64,000 bases of DNA from contig NZ_JAVBHX010000001.1 in NCBI RefSeq assembly GCF_030732065.1, positions 372,001-436,000 of the forward strand, read 5' to 3'. The notes under the pieces were generated by a model. It saw only the letters and a list, made by a program, of their open reading frames with translations, ran no database searches and had not been told where the DNA came from. The DNA is from Oceanimonas aquatica (GTDB lineage: Bacteria; Pseudomonadota; Gammaproteobacteria; Enterobacterales; Aeromonadaceae). Numbering within the stretch: the first letter of the stretch is position 1; every line of letters starts with the position of its first letter. The position numbers were made by a program, and so were the translations under genes. Positions 55,208 through 63,398 of this stretch are shown here, one piece after another.

Positions 55208-56176
55208 ATGAATATGCTGATCTTTCTGGCGCTTGTGGGGCTGGCGGTGGTATGCCTGAGTATGGCGATGTTTGTACCTGTCAGTCAGCCCCGTCTGAAA
55301 TACTCAACCATGCTAAAGCGCCGAGTTCAGGCTCTGGCTGATGAAAATAAGGAACAAGCCCAGGCATCTATTTTTCGCACCAAAAAGCTAGATGCCCTGT
55401 CACCTACACTGCGACATATAGAAACCCTTCCCATTATGGAGCGGGTGGCATTTTCTCTGGAGTTGGCTGGTTCTAAGCTTTATGCGTATCAGCTGGTGTT
55501 TATGGTTGGTTTCATTACGCTGGTGCTGGTTGTAGTTAGCTGGCTGTGGCTGTACAACATTTGGCTAAGCCTTATTATGCTGGTGGTGCCATCACTTATT
55601 ACCTGGCTCAAGTTAAAGCGGAGTTACCTGAATCGGTTGTCCATGTATGAGCAGCAAATGCCGGAAGCACTAGACATTATGAAACGGGGGCTGCAAGCAG
55701 GCTATTCCTTTTCCGACACGATAAAGCTCATCAGTGAGCAGATGCCCAACCCTATAGGTCGTGAGTTTGCTCTGGTGTTTGCCGATATCAACTACCGCAA
55801 GGACATACGTAAGGCCATGACCGGATTGCTGGAGCGTGTACCCAGTGTGTCCAATATGGCCTTGGTCAGCGCGGTACAGGTGCAGCGTGAAACTGGTGGT
55901 AACCTGGTTGAAAATATTGACAAATTGGCAAAAATCATTCGGGATCGCTTCAAGTTTAATCGTCAGTTAAGAACCCTGTCGGCGGAAGGCCGTATGTCTG
56001 GTTGGGTATTGGTGCTCACTCCCTTTGCCTTGTTTGCGCTGATTTTTATCACTACACCTGGTTACATTACCGAGTTGGTCAATACAAAGGAAGGCCATAA
56101 ATTATTGATAGCCGGAGCCATAGGAATGGTTCTGGGTACCTGGTGGATTAGCAAAATTATCAAGATAGAGGTGTGA
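55208..56176 (+). CDS. tadB: Tad inner-membrane platform protein TadB
   Basis: 322 residues with four to five membrane spans and a T2SF domain (about 155-285, YEQQMPEALDIMKRGLQAGYSFSDTIKLI). GspF-like platform contacting TadA. Overlaps the TadC start region (GTGA at 56173-56176). Confidence 0.93.
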   Translation: MNMLIFLALVGLAVVCLSMAMFVPVSQPRLKYSTMLKRRVQALADENKEQAQASIFRTKKLDALSPTLRHIETLPIMERVAFSLELAGSKLYAYQLVFMVGFITLVLVVVSWLWLYNIWLSLIMLVVPSLITWLKLKRSYLNRLSMYEQQMPEALDIMKRGLQAGYSFSDTIKLISEQMPNPIGREFALVFADINYRKDIRKAMTGLLERVPSVSNMALVSAVQVQRETGGNLVENIDKLAKIIRDRFKFNRQLRTLSAEGRMSGWVLVLTPFALFALIFITTPGYITELVNTKEGHKLLIAGAIGMVLGTWWISKIIKIEV

Positions 56177-56178
56177 GT

Positions 56179-57123
56179 ATGGACACTCTCAATCAAATAC
56201 TGGGCCAGGTACTGGCCGATCCGCAACTACGACAATGGGTGCTGATTGCGGTGGTAGGCCTTAGCGCCCTTACCTTGTTTTGGGGGCTGACCCTGGTAGC
56301 CAGTGGTGTGGCCAGCCCTTATCGTCGTCAGTTGAAGGAAATTCAGCGCGAAGCCGATGGAGATGAAGAACAGTCCCTTGAGCAGCGGTTGGTGGTTGCC
56401 AAGGAGCATGCTAGCGTTTTTAACGGTCATCGAATTCGTACTCAGTTGGTGCATGCCGGTTTTCATAAAGGCTCTGCTTACCGAGTGTTTCTCGGTATAA
56501 GAGTTATGGTGGTGCTGGTATCTTTGCTTGTGACATTTGTTGTGTTGAATATGCTGACCCAGCTGCCTCTTGACAAGATTTTGCTGATTTTGGTGGGTGT
56601 AGGTTATGTAGCTTATTTACTGCCTGTATTCGTTCTGGAGCGGTTGGCAAACAAGCGTATGACCCGCATGAAACTTGCCATGCCCGATGCTCTCGATTTG
56701 CTTGTTGTTTGCACCGAGGCAGGGCTTGGTTTCAAGGCGGCATTACAGCGAGTGGCTCAGGAAGTCAGCATGAGCCATGATGAACTGGCCGATGAGCTTA
56801 CCCTGATATCTGCCAAGCTTCGCGCCGGCTTTAGCATGCAGCAGGCCTTTGACGAGTTTATTCTGCGTACGGGCCTGGATGACTTCAAAAGCCTGACCGT
56901 GGCCATTAATCAGAGTATTCACTTGGGTACCAGTATTGCCGAGACCCTGCGGGTTTACGCAGATGAATACAGGATCAAGCGCAAGCAGGAGGCGGAAGAG
57001 CTGGCAGCCAAGGTGGGCACCAAGATGATTTTTCCGCTGGTCATGTTGATCTGGCCATCATTTTTTATTGTTGCCGTTGGACCGGCAATACTTAAGGTAT
57101 TCCGCGTGTTTGGCAATATGTGA
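56179..57123 (+). CDS. tadC: Tad inner-membrane platform protein TadC
   Basis: 314 residues from ATG 56179 (GTG 56173 adds two). T2SF domain (about 160-285, LAMPDALDLLVVCTEAGLGFKAALQRVAQEV) with flanking membrane helices. Partner of TadB. A degenerate palindrome (57139-57163) follows. Confidence 0.93.
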   Translation: MDTLNQILGQVLADPQLRQWVLIAVVGLSALTLFWGLTLVASGVASPYRRQLKEIQREADGDEEQSLEQRLVVAKEHASVFNGHRIRTQLVHAGFHKGSAYRVFLGIRVMVVLVSLLVTFVVLNMLTQLPLDKILLILVGVGYVAYLLPVFVLERLANKRMTRMKLAMPDALDLLVVCTEAGLGFKAALQRVAQEVSMSHDELADELTLISAKLRAGFSMQQAFDEFILRTGLDDFKSLTVAINQSIHLGTSIAETLRVYADEYRIKRKQEAEELAAKVGTKMIFPLVMLIWPSFFIVAVGPAILKVFRVFGNM

Positions 57124-57258
57124 TGACTGACTACTTTCGTCATGCCGGCCTTTGAGTCGACATTCTTTACAGAAGAAACACTGGCCTAGAAGAGAGGCAA
57201 CAGTTAGCCTGAACATAATAAAAAACTTTGGCCATGGAACCGGCTTGAGGATAACAAC

Positions 57259-58206
57259 ATGAAACACACTGCAATTGCGCTGGTAATCACTTTGTTGTCT
57301 GGCTGTTCTGCTATGTCAGACTCTGATGAAAACGGACTTTCCTCCGCCAAGCCCCCTGGGGCGGGGGTCATCAGTCCCACCAATGGCAAGGAAGCACAAA
57401 TGCTGATTGCCCAGTCACAAACCTCCGGCGATCCCGATGCCATGATCTATGCCTACACTCAGGCGCTCGCCTTTGATGACTTCGAGCCGGTGGATATTTA
57501 CCTCAACATTGCCCGGCTGGAGCGTCAACGCAATAACAACGCCCGCGCCGAGCAGGCTTACCGCAGTGCTCTTGAAGAAGATGCAAAGCGCCGGGATGCC
57601 AAGGAAGGGCTGGCCCTTCTGCTTATTGATATGAAGCGGCACGACGAAGCCGAAACCCTGTTGCTTGATGTGGTAACCACGGATATGGCTCGGCTGGAAC
57701 AGAGCAGTGAGCAGGCTGGTGAATGCGTGACCGATGCCAACTCGCCCTGGCGCAGCTACAATGGCCTGGGATTACTGGCCGACATTCTTGAGCAGGGTCA
57801 GCAGGCCCGTAAACATTACCAGTGCGCCCTTAACATTCAGCCCGGCATGGCCATGCTGCACACCAACCTGGGTTTTTCCTATTACCTTGAAGGGGAATAT
57901 CCCCAGGCGGAACGGGCTCTGCTGCGGGCGGTGAACCAGGAGCCGGATTACGAGCGTGCCTGGAGCAACCTCGGATTACTTTATTACCGCTGGGGCCGCA
58001 GCTCGGAAGCCCTTGCAGCCCTGCGCAAGATCATGACTCAGGCCGAGGCGTTGAACGATCTGGGTTATATCGCCCTGATGGAAGGGGAGTACGAGAGTGC
58101 CGCCAGCCTGTTTCAGCGGGCCATCGACGCTTCACCCCGTTACTACCCCAGAGCGGTGGAAAACCTGAACCAGGCCAAATCCATGCAGGCCATCAGCAAG
58201 CGATAA
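57259..58206 (+). CDS. tadD: TadD-type TPR lipoprotein
   Basis: 315 residues with lipobox LSGC (Cys16). TPR repeats span about 65-300 (for example PVDIYLNIARLERQRNNNARAEQAYRSAL and MAMLHTNLGFSYYLEGEYPQAERALLRAV). TadD lipoproteins act in secretin or pilus biogenesis. 135 bp after tadC and only 3 bp before maiA. Confidence 0.92.
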   Translation: MKHTAIALVITLLSGCSAMSDSDENGLSSAKPPGAGVISPTNGKEAQMLIAQSQTSGDPDAMIYAYTQALAFDDFEPVDIYLNIARLERQRNNNARAEQAYRSALEEDAKRRDAKEGLALLLIDMKRHDEAETLLLDVVTTDMARLEQSSEQAGECVTDANSPWRSYNGLGLLADILEQGQQARKHYQCALNIQPGMAMLHTNLGFSYYLEGEYPQAERALLRAVNQEPDYERAWSNLGLLYYRWGRSSEALAALRKIMTQAEALNDLGYIALMEGEYESAASLFQRAIDASPRYYPRAVENLNQAKSMQAISKR

Positions 58207-58209
58207 CCT

Positions 58210-58851
58210 ATGCAGCTATACAGCTTTTTTAACAGTTCAACCTCTTACCGGGTGCGTATTGCCCTTGCGATTAAGGGGTTGCATGTTGATTATTGCGCCG
58301 TCAACCTGAGGGCCGGGGAGCAGCGAGATCAAGCCTACCGCACGCTAAACCCGGCCGGTGGCGTTCCTCTGCTGGTGAATGACGAAGGCGTGGCGTTGGG
58401 GCAGTCACTCGCCATTATCGACTATCTTGAAACCTTGCAGCCGGATCCTCCTTTGTTGCCTGCCGAGCCTTTACTGCGGGCCCGCGTGCTGGAACTGGCC
58501 AACCTTATCGCCTGCGATATGCATCCGCTTAACAATCTCAGGGTGCTTAACTATCTGAAAAATGAGTTGGGTGTGAGTGAGGCACAGCAGCAGGCCTGGT
58601 ATGCCCACTGGATTGCCGAGGGGCTGAGGGCCGTCGAGGCGTTGTTGGTCCGCCATGGCGTTGGAGAGTATTGCTTTGGGGACCAGCCCACCCTGGCCGA
58701 CTGTTGCTTGGTGCCCCAGGTGGCCAACGGTATTCGCATGAATTGTGACTTGACGCTGTACCCCAGAGTCATGGCCATTTATTACCACTGCCAGCGCCAG
58801 CCCGCCTTTCAACAAGCGGCACCGGCACAGCAGCCGGATTATTGTGAGTAA
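58210..58851 (+). CDS. maiA: Maleylacetoacetate isomerase
   Basis: 213 residues, zeta-class glutathione S-transferase. Glutathione-binding SSTSYRVRIALA motif (9-20), then the NPAGGVPLLV and LGQSLAIIDYLE stretches, and the C-terminal helical domain. It isomerises maleylacetoacetate to fumarylacetoacetate in tyrosine breakdown. The partners hmgA and fahA are not here, so it is isolated at the end of the tad operon. Could have a different GST-like substrate. Confidence 0.9.
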   Translation: MQLYSFFNSSTSYRVRIALAIKGLHVDYCAVNLRAGEQRDQAYRTLNPAGGVPLLVNDEGVALGQSLAIIDYLETLQPDPPLLPAEPLLRARVLELANLIACDMHPLNNLRVLNYLKNELGVSEAQQQAWYAHWIAEGLRAVEALLVRHGVGEYCFGDQPTLADCCLVPQVANGIRMNCDLTLYPRVMAIYYHCQRQPAFQQAAPAQQPDYCE

Positions 58852-58883
58852 GGCCCTGCTTTACATCGATGACCCTATTTTCA

Positions 58884-58925
58884 TAAAAAAAACGGCGTTG
58901 CTTAACGGCAGCGCCGGTTTTTTTA
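58884..58925. terminator. Bidirectional terminator between maiA and sulA
   Basis: AAAACGGCG ... CGCCGGTTTT with imperfect pairing inside, an A run (58885-58892) and a T run (58918-58924). Serves both convergent genes. Confidence 0.75.
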
Positions 58926-58938
58926 TTGCTTGCACTGT

Positions 58939-59343
58939 TCAGTGCAGCGGGCAGAGCGCCACTGCCGGACCGATCACAAAAAGGCGTTCGCCGGCTTGCC
59001 GCCTTGGCAAAAAGGTTTCATCTTGCTGTTGCCAGCACACCACGGCGGCGATTGCCGGGCTTGCCAGTGCGGCTTGCAGTTGCTGGGGGCTCAGGCAGTG
59101 GGCATCCACAATGCGGGCAGGATTGATACCGGCGGTGGCCAGGGTTTGGCGGCACAGCCGGCCCGGTGCATTGGCGATCAGGATCCAGCCGGTATTACTG
59201 TGGCTGAGTGCTGCCAGCCTGGCCAACAATGCGGCCTGGGGGGCGGCGCTGGCGTGGTGAACGGCACTGGTGGCTCTGCAGCGGGGCAGGGAGTCCTGCC
59301 GGGAGATCAGTGCCTGCGTGCGGAGTAATGAAAGGTTCATCAT
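58939..59343 (-). CDS. sulA: SOS cell-division inhibitor SulA
   Basis: 134 residues. Conserved region (LARLAALSHSNTGWILIANAPGRL, then LATAGINPARIVDAHCLSPQQLQAALASPAIAAVVCW) matches the SulA core that binds FtsZ. Expressed after DNA damage, it blocks division. The N-terminus is shorter than in E. coli. Start is ATG 59343 (an ATG at 59340 follows directly). A consensus LexA box overlaps the promoter 25-40 bp upstream, which supports the call. Confidence 0.85.
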   Translation of the reverse strand: MMNLSLLRTQALISRQDSLPRCRATSAVHHASAAPQAALLARLAALSHSNTGWILIANAPGRLCRQTLATAGINPARIVDAHCLSPQQLQAALASPAIAAVVCWQQQDETFLPRRQAGERLFVIGPAVALCPLH

Positions 59344-59367
59344 GGTTCGGCCCTGCCTGTTGCTTTG

Positions 59368-59383
59368 CTGTTTATACATACAG
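59368..59383 (-). promoter_or_regulatory. LexA box of sulA
   Basis: CTGT-N8-ACAG (TTTATACAT inside), embedded in TACTGTATGTATAAACAG on the minus strand. It covers the -10-like TACTGT (59380-59385), which is 17 bp from TTGACC (59403-59408). Position matches SOS operators. Confidence 0.9.
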
Positions 59384-59415
59384 TATTCGCTTGGGTCGTT
59401 TTGGTCAATATTTAA

Positions 59416-59431
59416 CTGGTTAAATTTACAG
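59416..59431. promoter_or_regulatory. Second, degenerate LexA-like box
   Basis: CTGG-TTAAATTT-ACAG, one mismatch in the CTGT half and an AT-rich centre. It lies between sulA and the DUF4250 gene and could act on either. Confidence 0.45.
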
Positions 59432-59484
59432 TATTCTGATTCTTGCCGGTGATGATGCCGGCCAGTTACCAGCAGGAGAGCAAC

Positions 59485-59679
59485 ATGGACAGAACGCAAC
59501 TGGAACGGATGGACACCCACATGGTGCTGAGCATTCTCAATGAGAAACTGCGTATTGAATGCGACAGCCTGGACGTACTGCTGTCACGCTACGAGCTGGA
59601 CGGCGGCTGGGTGAGTGCACGCATGGCGCAAATAGGCTATCGCTACGACAGCCACACCAATCAGTTCCGGGCCGCTTGA
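59485..59679 (+). CDS. DUF4250 domain protein
   Basis: 64 residues. The pattern HMVLSILNEKLRIECDSLDVLLSRYELDGGWVSARMAQIGYRYDSHTNQF matches DUF4250, a small helical protein of unknown function found in many Gammaproteobacteria. AGGAG precedes the ATG. Divergent from sulA, sharing the intergenic region with the LexA boxes. Confidence 0.85.
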   Translation: MDRTQLERMDTHMVLSILNEKLRIECDSLDVLLSRYELDGGWVSARMAQIGYRYDSHTNQFRAA

Positions 59680-59686
59680 GAAGTTA

Positions 59687-59716
59687 AAACCGGACTGTCA
59701 TAGTCCGGTTTTTTTA
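59687..59716 (+). terminator. Rho-independent terminator after the DUF4250 gene
   Basis: AAACCGGACT-GTCAT-AGTCCGGTTT followed by further T residues. Confidence 0.92.
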
Positions 59717-59731
59717 TTGGAGGACGCAAGC

Positions 59732-60391
59732 ATGGACCCACAGTTCTGGCATCAGTGCTGGCAAACATCCCGCATTGGGTTTCATCAAAATGGCATTAAC
59801 ACCCACCTGCGTGGCTGCTGGCACCACATCGGTGCCCAGCCCGGTACTCAGGTGCTGGTGCCGCTATGCGGCAAAAGTCGCGACATGCACTGGCTGGCGG
59901 AGCAGGGCCATTCCGTGACCGGCTTTGAGTTGTCGCAGCTGGCGATAGGCGACTTTTTTGAAGAGGCAAGACTTTCGCCGGTGCGCGACACCGAAGGGCC
60001 TTTTGTGCGCTGGCAGCAGGGTGCATTCAGCCTGTATGAAGGCGATTTTTTTCAGGCAGGGGCCCTTGGCCGGCAGTTTGAGCTCGCCTACGACCGGGCG
60101 GCACTGATTGCGCTGCCGCCCGCCATGCGTCCGGAATATGCCGGGTTACTGGCGAAGCTGGTAAAGGCCGGTGGTCGTATGTTGCTGGTGACCGTAAACC
60201 ACGACTCGGCTCAGGATCAGTCGCCGCCCTTTGCGGTAAATGAGCGTGAAGTCCGCACCCTGTTCGATCCCTATTTTGAGGTGGTGCTGCTGGAGCGTAC
60301 CGAAGAAGGCAGCAACAATCGCCGGGTAGCGGCAGGGGAATGCAGCTTTTTTGATGAACTGTGCTTTGTGCTGACACGACGTTCGTACTGA
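59732..60391 (+). CDS. tpm: Thiopurine S-methyltransferase
   Basis: 219 residues. SAM-binding motif VLVPLCGKSRDMHWLAEQGHSVTGFELSQLA and AYDRAALIALPPAMR are diagnostic of bacterial TPMT. In Pseudomonas the family acts on tellurite and selenium compounds. The ATG at 59732 follows TTGGAGGA. It stands alone after the DUF4250 terminator. Confidence 0.93.
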   Translation: MDPQFWHQCWQTSRIGFHQNGINTHLRGCWHHIGAQPGTQVLVPLCGKSRDMHWLAEQGHSVTGFELSQLAIGDFFEEARLSPVRDTEGPFVRWQQGAFSLYEGDFFQAGALGRQFELAYDRAALIALPPAMRPEYAGLLAKLVKAGGRMLLVTVNHDSAQDQSPPFAVNEREVRTLFDPYFEVVLLERTEEGSNNRRVAAGECSFFDELCFVLTRRSY

Positions 60392-60417
60392 TGTTAAAAA
60401 GTCGAACTATTATTCTG

Positions 60418-60437
60418 ACCAATTGTTAATGATTGGT
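60418..60437. promoter_or_regulatory. Inverted repeat ACCAAT-N8-ATTGGT
   Basis: Perfect 6-bp arms at 60418-60423 and 60432-60437 in an AT-rich region upstream of the YjiH-type gene. Operator-like; regulator unknown. Confidence 0.4.
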
Positions 60438-60512
60438 TTGATATTTCATCTTGTTCTTTCTGTGTAATACTTTTGCCTGTAAAATAACTATTCACTGAAT
60501 GCCGTGCTGAAT

Positions 60513-60548
60513 GCTGCATTATGCGCCAGTTAACAAGCATTATGCAGC
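60513..60548. promoter_or_regulatory. 36-bp near-perfect dyad upstream of the YjiH-type gene
   Basis: GCTGCATTATGC (60513-60524) and GCATTATGCAGC (60537-60548), 12-bp arms with one central mismatch and a 12-bp spacer holding GTTAAC. Also two direct copies of GCATTATGC. Likely binding site for a dimeric regulator. Confidence 0.5.
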
Positions 60549-60628
60549 TGAAAATAACGGCAAGATCTTATTTTTACAGTAATTGTTATTTTACCGTGCC
60601 GGATACCACCGGCCGGAAAGGAGTTTTC

Positions 60629-61993
60629 ATGGAAAAAGCGCTGACGGCGCGTGCCGGTGGTACCCGCAACTGGCTGATGTTTCTGCTGCCCTCGCTGGCG
60701 GGCGTTCTGCTGTTTATGACGCCGGTGGCCTGGCAGGGCAACCTTACCATCATGATTGCGGTGCTGGCCAAGAGTGTGCAGGCCATGTTGGGCGAGCAGT
60801 TGCCCGCCATTGTGACAGGCCTCATTACCCTGTCGGCGCTGTTGTCGTTGCTCGGCACCCTGGTTAAGCCCGCTTGGCTGCTGAACAGCGCGTTTCTCAA
60901 CACCCTGTTTAACGTGCGCCCGGTCTGGCTGATAAGCCGGCTGCTGGGCGCGGTATTTGTGTTGCTGGTGCATTTTAAGGCCGGCCCCGAGCTGCTTTAC
61001 AGCGGCGATACCGGCGGCCTGGTGCTGAACGATCTGCTGCCGGTGCTGTTTTCCGTGTTTATTTTTGCCGGTCTGCTGCTGCCGCTGCTGCTCGACTTTG
61101 GCCTGCTGGAGCTGGTGGGCACTCTGCTCACCGGCATTATGCGCCCGCTGTTTCGTTTGCCGGGCCGCTCGGCGGTAGACTGCATGGCCTCCTGGCTGGG
61201 AGATGGCAGCGTGGGCATTTTGCTGACCAGCAAACAGTATGAAGGCCATCATTACACTCAGCGGGAAGCCGCAGTGATCGGCACCACCTTTTCGGCGGTG
61301 TCCATTACCTTCAGCCTGGTGGTACTGGCCCAGGTGAAGCTGGAGCACATGTTCCTGCCTTTTTACGGTGCCGTTTGTCTGGCGGGCATTGTCGCCGCCG
61401 TTGTGGTACCGCGCCTGCCCCCCCTGTGCTGGAAAAAAGACACCTTTATTAACGGTGAAGCCCGCCCGGCCAATGCCGAGGCCACTCCTGACGGCTACTC
61501 CCGCTTTGGCCATGGCCTGAAGCTGGCGCTGGCCCGGGCCGGCAAGGTAGAAGGCCTGGCTCAGGTGGCCCGGGCCGGAGTACACAATGCCCTCGACATG
61601 CTGCTGGGCGTGCTGCCGGTGGTGATGGCGTTCGGCACTCTGGCACTGGTGGTGGCGGAAACCACACCGCTGTTCTCCTGGTTGGGCATGCCTTTTGTGC
61701 CGCTGCTGGAGCTACTGCACATTCCCGAGGCGGTGGCGGCCTCGCAAACCATGGTGGTGGGCTTTGCCGACATGTTTATTCCGGCCATTCTGGCCACCTC
61801 CATCGAAAGTGACATGACCCGCTTTGTGATTGCCGCCCTGTCGGTGACCCAGCTTATCTATATGTCGGAAGTGGGTGCGCTGCTGCTGGGCAGCAAGATT
61901 CCGGTGAACATTATTGAGCTGTTTGTCATCTTTTTGATGCGCACTCTGGTCACCCTGCCGGTGATCGCCCTGGTGGCTCACTGGGTATTCTGA
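60629..61993 (+). CDS. YjiH-type membrane protein (nucleoside-recognition domain)
   Basis: 454 residues with about 10-11 membrane helices. The pattern GRSAVDCMASWLGDGSVGILLTSKQYEGHHYTQREAAVIGTTFSAVS matches YjiH/YjiG-type Gate-domain proteins. In E. coli yjiH lies beside yjiG and iadA; the partner yjiG is not here. Transport of a nucleoside- or peptide-like solute is possible but unproven. Ribosome site AAAGGAG before the ATG at 60629. Two dyads lie in the 237-bp upstream gap. Confidence 0.8.
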   Translation: MEKALTARAGGTRNWLMFLLPSLAGVLLFMTPVAWQGNLTIMIAVLAKSVQAMLGEQLPAIVTGLITLSALLSLLGTLVKPAWLLNSAFLNTLFNVRPVWLISRLLGAVFVLLVHFKAGPELLYSGDTGGLVLNDLLPVLFSVFIFAGLLLPLLLDFGLLELVGTLLTGIMRPLFRLPGRSAVDCMASWLGDGSVGILLTSKQYEGHHYTQREAAVIGTTFSAVSITFSLVVLAQVKLEHMFLPFYGAVCLAGIVAAVVVPRLPPLCWKKDTFINGEARPANAEATPDGYSRFGHGLKLALARAGKVEGLAQVARAGVHNALDMLLGVLPVVMAFGTLALVVAETTPLFSWLGMPFVPLLELLHIPEAVAASQTMVVGFADMFIPAILATSIESDMTRFVIAALSVTQLIYMSEVGALLLGSKIPVNIIELFVIFLMRTLVTLPVIALVAHWVF

Positions 61994-62047
61994 TGTTCGC
62001 CGGCTCTTCTATACTGTTGCCACACGGGAACTGGACAGGAGAAGCCG

Positions 62048-62584
62048 ATGTATCAACGGGTACTGGAGTTCTGGTTTGAGGAATTGACCCCGGCCCAGTG
62101 GTGGAAAAAGGACGCCGCGCTGGATGCGAGCATTGCCGGGCAGTTTGGCGGCCTGCACCAGCGGGCCTGCAGGGGCGAGTTGTTTGAATGGCGCATACGC
62201 ACTCAGGGACGGCTGGCCGAGATCATTGTGCTCGACCAGTTTTCCCGCAATATTCACCGCAATTATCCCAATGCCTTTGCCGCCGACGGCATGGCTCTGG
62301 CGCTGGCGCAGGAGGCCATCAGCCAGGGCGCCGAGCGGGCACTCAGCCCCGAGCAACGGTTGTTTCTCTATATGCCCTTTATGCACAGTGAATCGCTGAA
62401 AATTCACGATCAGGCCCTGGTCCTGTTTGAACGGCTGGGTCTGGCCGACAACCTCGACTTTGAACACAAGCACCGCAACATTATCGAGCGTTTTGGCCGC
62501 TATCCGCACCGCAACGCCATACTGGGCCGCCCGTCCACGCCGGAAGAGCAGGCGTTTCTTGAACAGCCCGGGTCGGGGTTTTAA
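62048..62584 (+). CDS. DUF924 family protein
   Basis: 178 residues. VLEFWFEELTPAQWWKKD start, LAEIIVLDQFSRNIHRN, PEQRLFLYMPFMHSESL and RFGRYPHRNAILGRPSTPEE are all characteristic of DUF924 (TPR-like helical protein). Function unknown. Own GGAG site and a terminator after. Confidence 0.9.
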   Translation: MYQRVLEFWFEELTPAQWWKKDAALDASIAGQFGGLHQRACRGELFEWRIRTQGRLAEIIVLDQFSRNIHRNYPNAFAADGMALALAQEAISQGAERALSPEQRLFLYMPFMHSESLKIHDQALVLFERLGLADNLDFEHKHRNIIERFGRYPHRNAILGRPSTPEEQAFLEQPGSGF

Positions 62585-62605
62585 TTCGTTTGTCACGCTC
62601 ATAAA

Positions 62606-62630
62606 AAATGCCGGGCGTTGCCCGGCATTT
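62606..62630. terminator. Bidirectional terminator between DUF924 and DUF2057 genes
   Basis: AAATGCCGGGC-GTT-GCCCGGCATTT, 11-bp stem with an A run on the left and a short T run on the right. Works best for the minus-strand gene. Confidence 0.85.
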
Positions 62631-62652
62631 CAGCATGCTTGCGAATATCGTC

Positions 62653-63288
62653 TTACTGCTGCTGAATTGCCCAGATCTGGAAGGCGCGGCGGGTGTCGGC
62701 GTCGGCGGCGTTCCACCAGTGCTGCAGCATTTCCATGGCGTCGGCGTCAACCACGGCGTCACCGAACTTTTCCTGGGCAGCGGCCACGGCGGCCTCGGTG
62801 CGGCCGTTAAAGGCCTGGCGGGTTTCCTTCAGGTGCGCCTGAATGCCACCGGCGGTGTCCAGGCCGGCGGGCATGGGAATGGTAGACAGCTCAGCATCAA
62901 TCCGCTCGCCGGTGTTCTTGTTGACCACGGTGAGGCGGCTGTCCTGCTCGCGCAGGAACTGTTTGGCCAGCTGGTAGTTCAGCGGTTTTTTATATTCGAT
63001 GGTCAGCTCGGCATCGGCAGGCACCTTGTCCAGCTTGATGATCACCGGGTCGCCATTCAGCACGCGCACTTCGGAGCGGTTGGAGTAATCATCGGTGTAG
63101 CCAATGGCCAGCTGGTTTTTGCCCTCGTTCAGGGTCACTTCATGAATGTTTTTGGTAATGGAGTTGGCGGTCTTTTCGCCGTTTACCAGAAAGATTTGAT
63201 AAGGCTGCTCGGCTTCAAAAGTGGCGGCGGTGGCGCCAAAACACAGACCAGCCGCGGCCAGGGCGGCAAGGGTAACACGCAGTTTCAT
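62653..63288 (-). CDS. DUF2057 (UPF0319/YccT-like) secreted protein
   Basis: 211 residues from ATG 63288. Signal peptide about 1-22 (AAAGLCFGATAA). FEAEQPYQIFLVNGEKT near the mature start and YSNRSEVRVLNGDPVIIKLD are the DUF2057 features. Periplasmic; function unknown (YccT in E. coli affects curli). An in-frame ATG upstream would add 38 unlikely residues. Confidence 0.85.
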   Translation of the reverse strand: MKLRVTLAALAAAGLCFGATAATFEAEQPYQIFLVNGEKTANSITKNIHEVTLNEGKNQLAIGYTDDYSNRSEVRVLNGDPVIIKLDKVPADAELTIEYKKPLNYQLAKQFLREQDSRLTVVNKNTGERIDAELSTIPMPAGLDTAGGIQAHLKETRQAFNGRTEAAVAAAQEKFGDAVVDADAMEMLQHWWNAADADTRRAFQIWAIQQQ

Positions 63289-63398
63289 AGATAAGGGCTC
63301 CTGAGCCATTCTGCCCGTTGTGGGCGTCACGTTATGTAGTAAACCGAACGATTGTGACAATTTATAAAACCGGACGCAATTGGCAAACCGGCGCCCGC

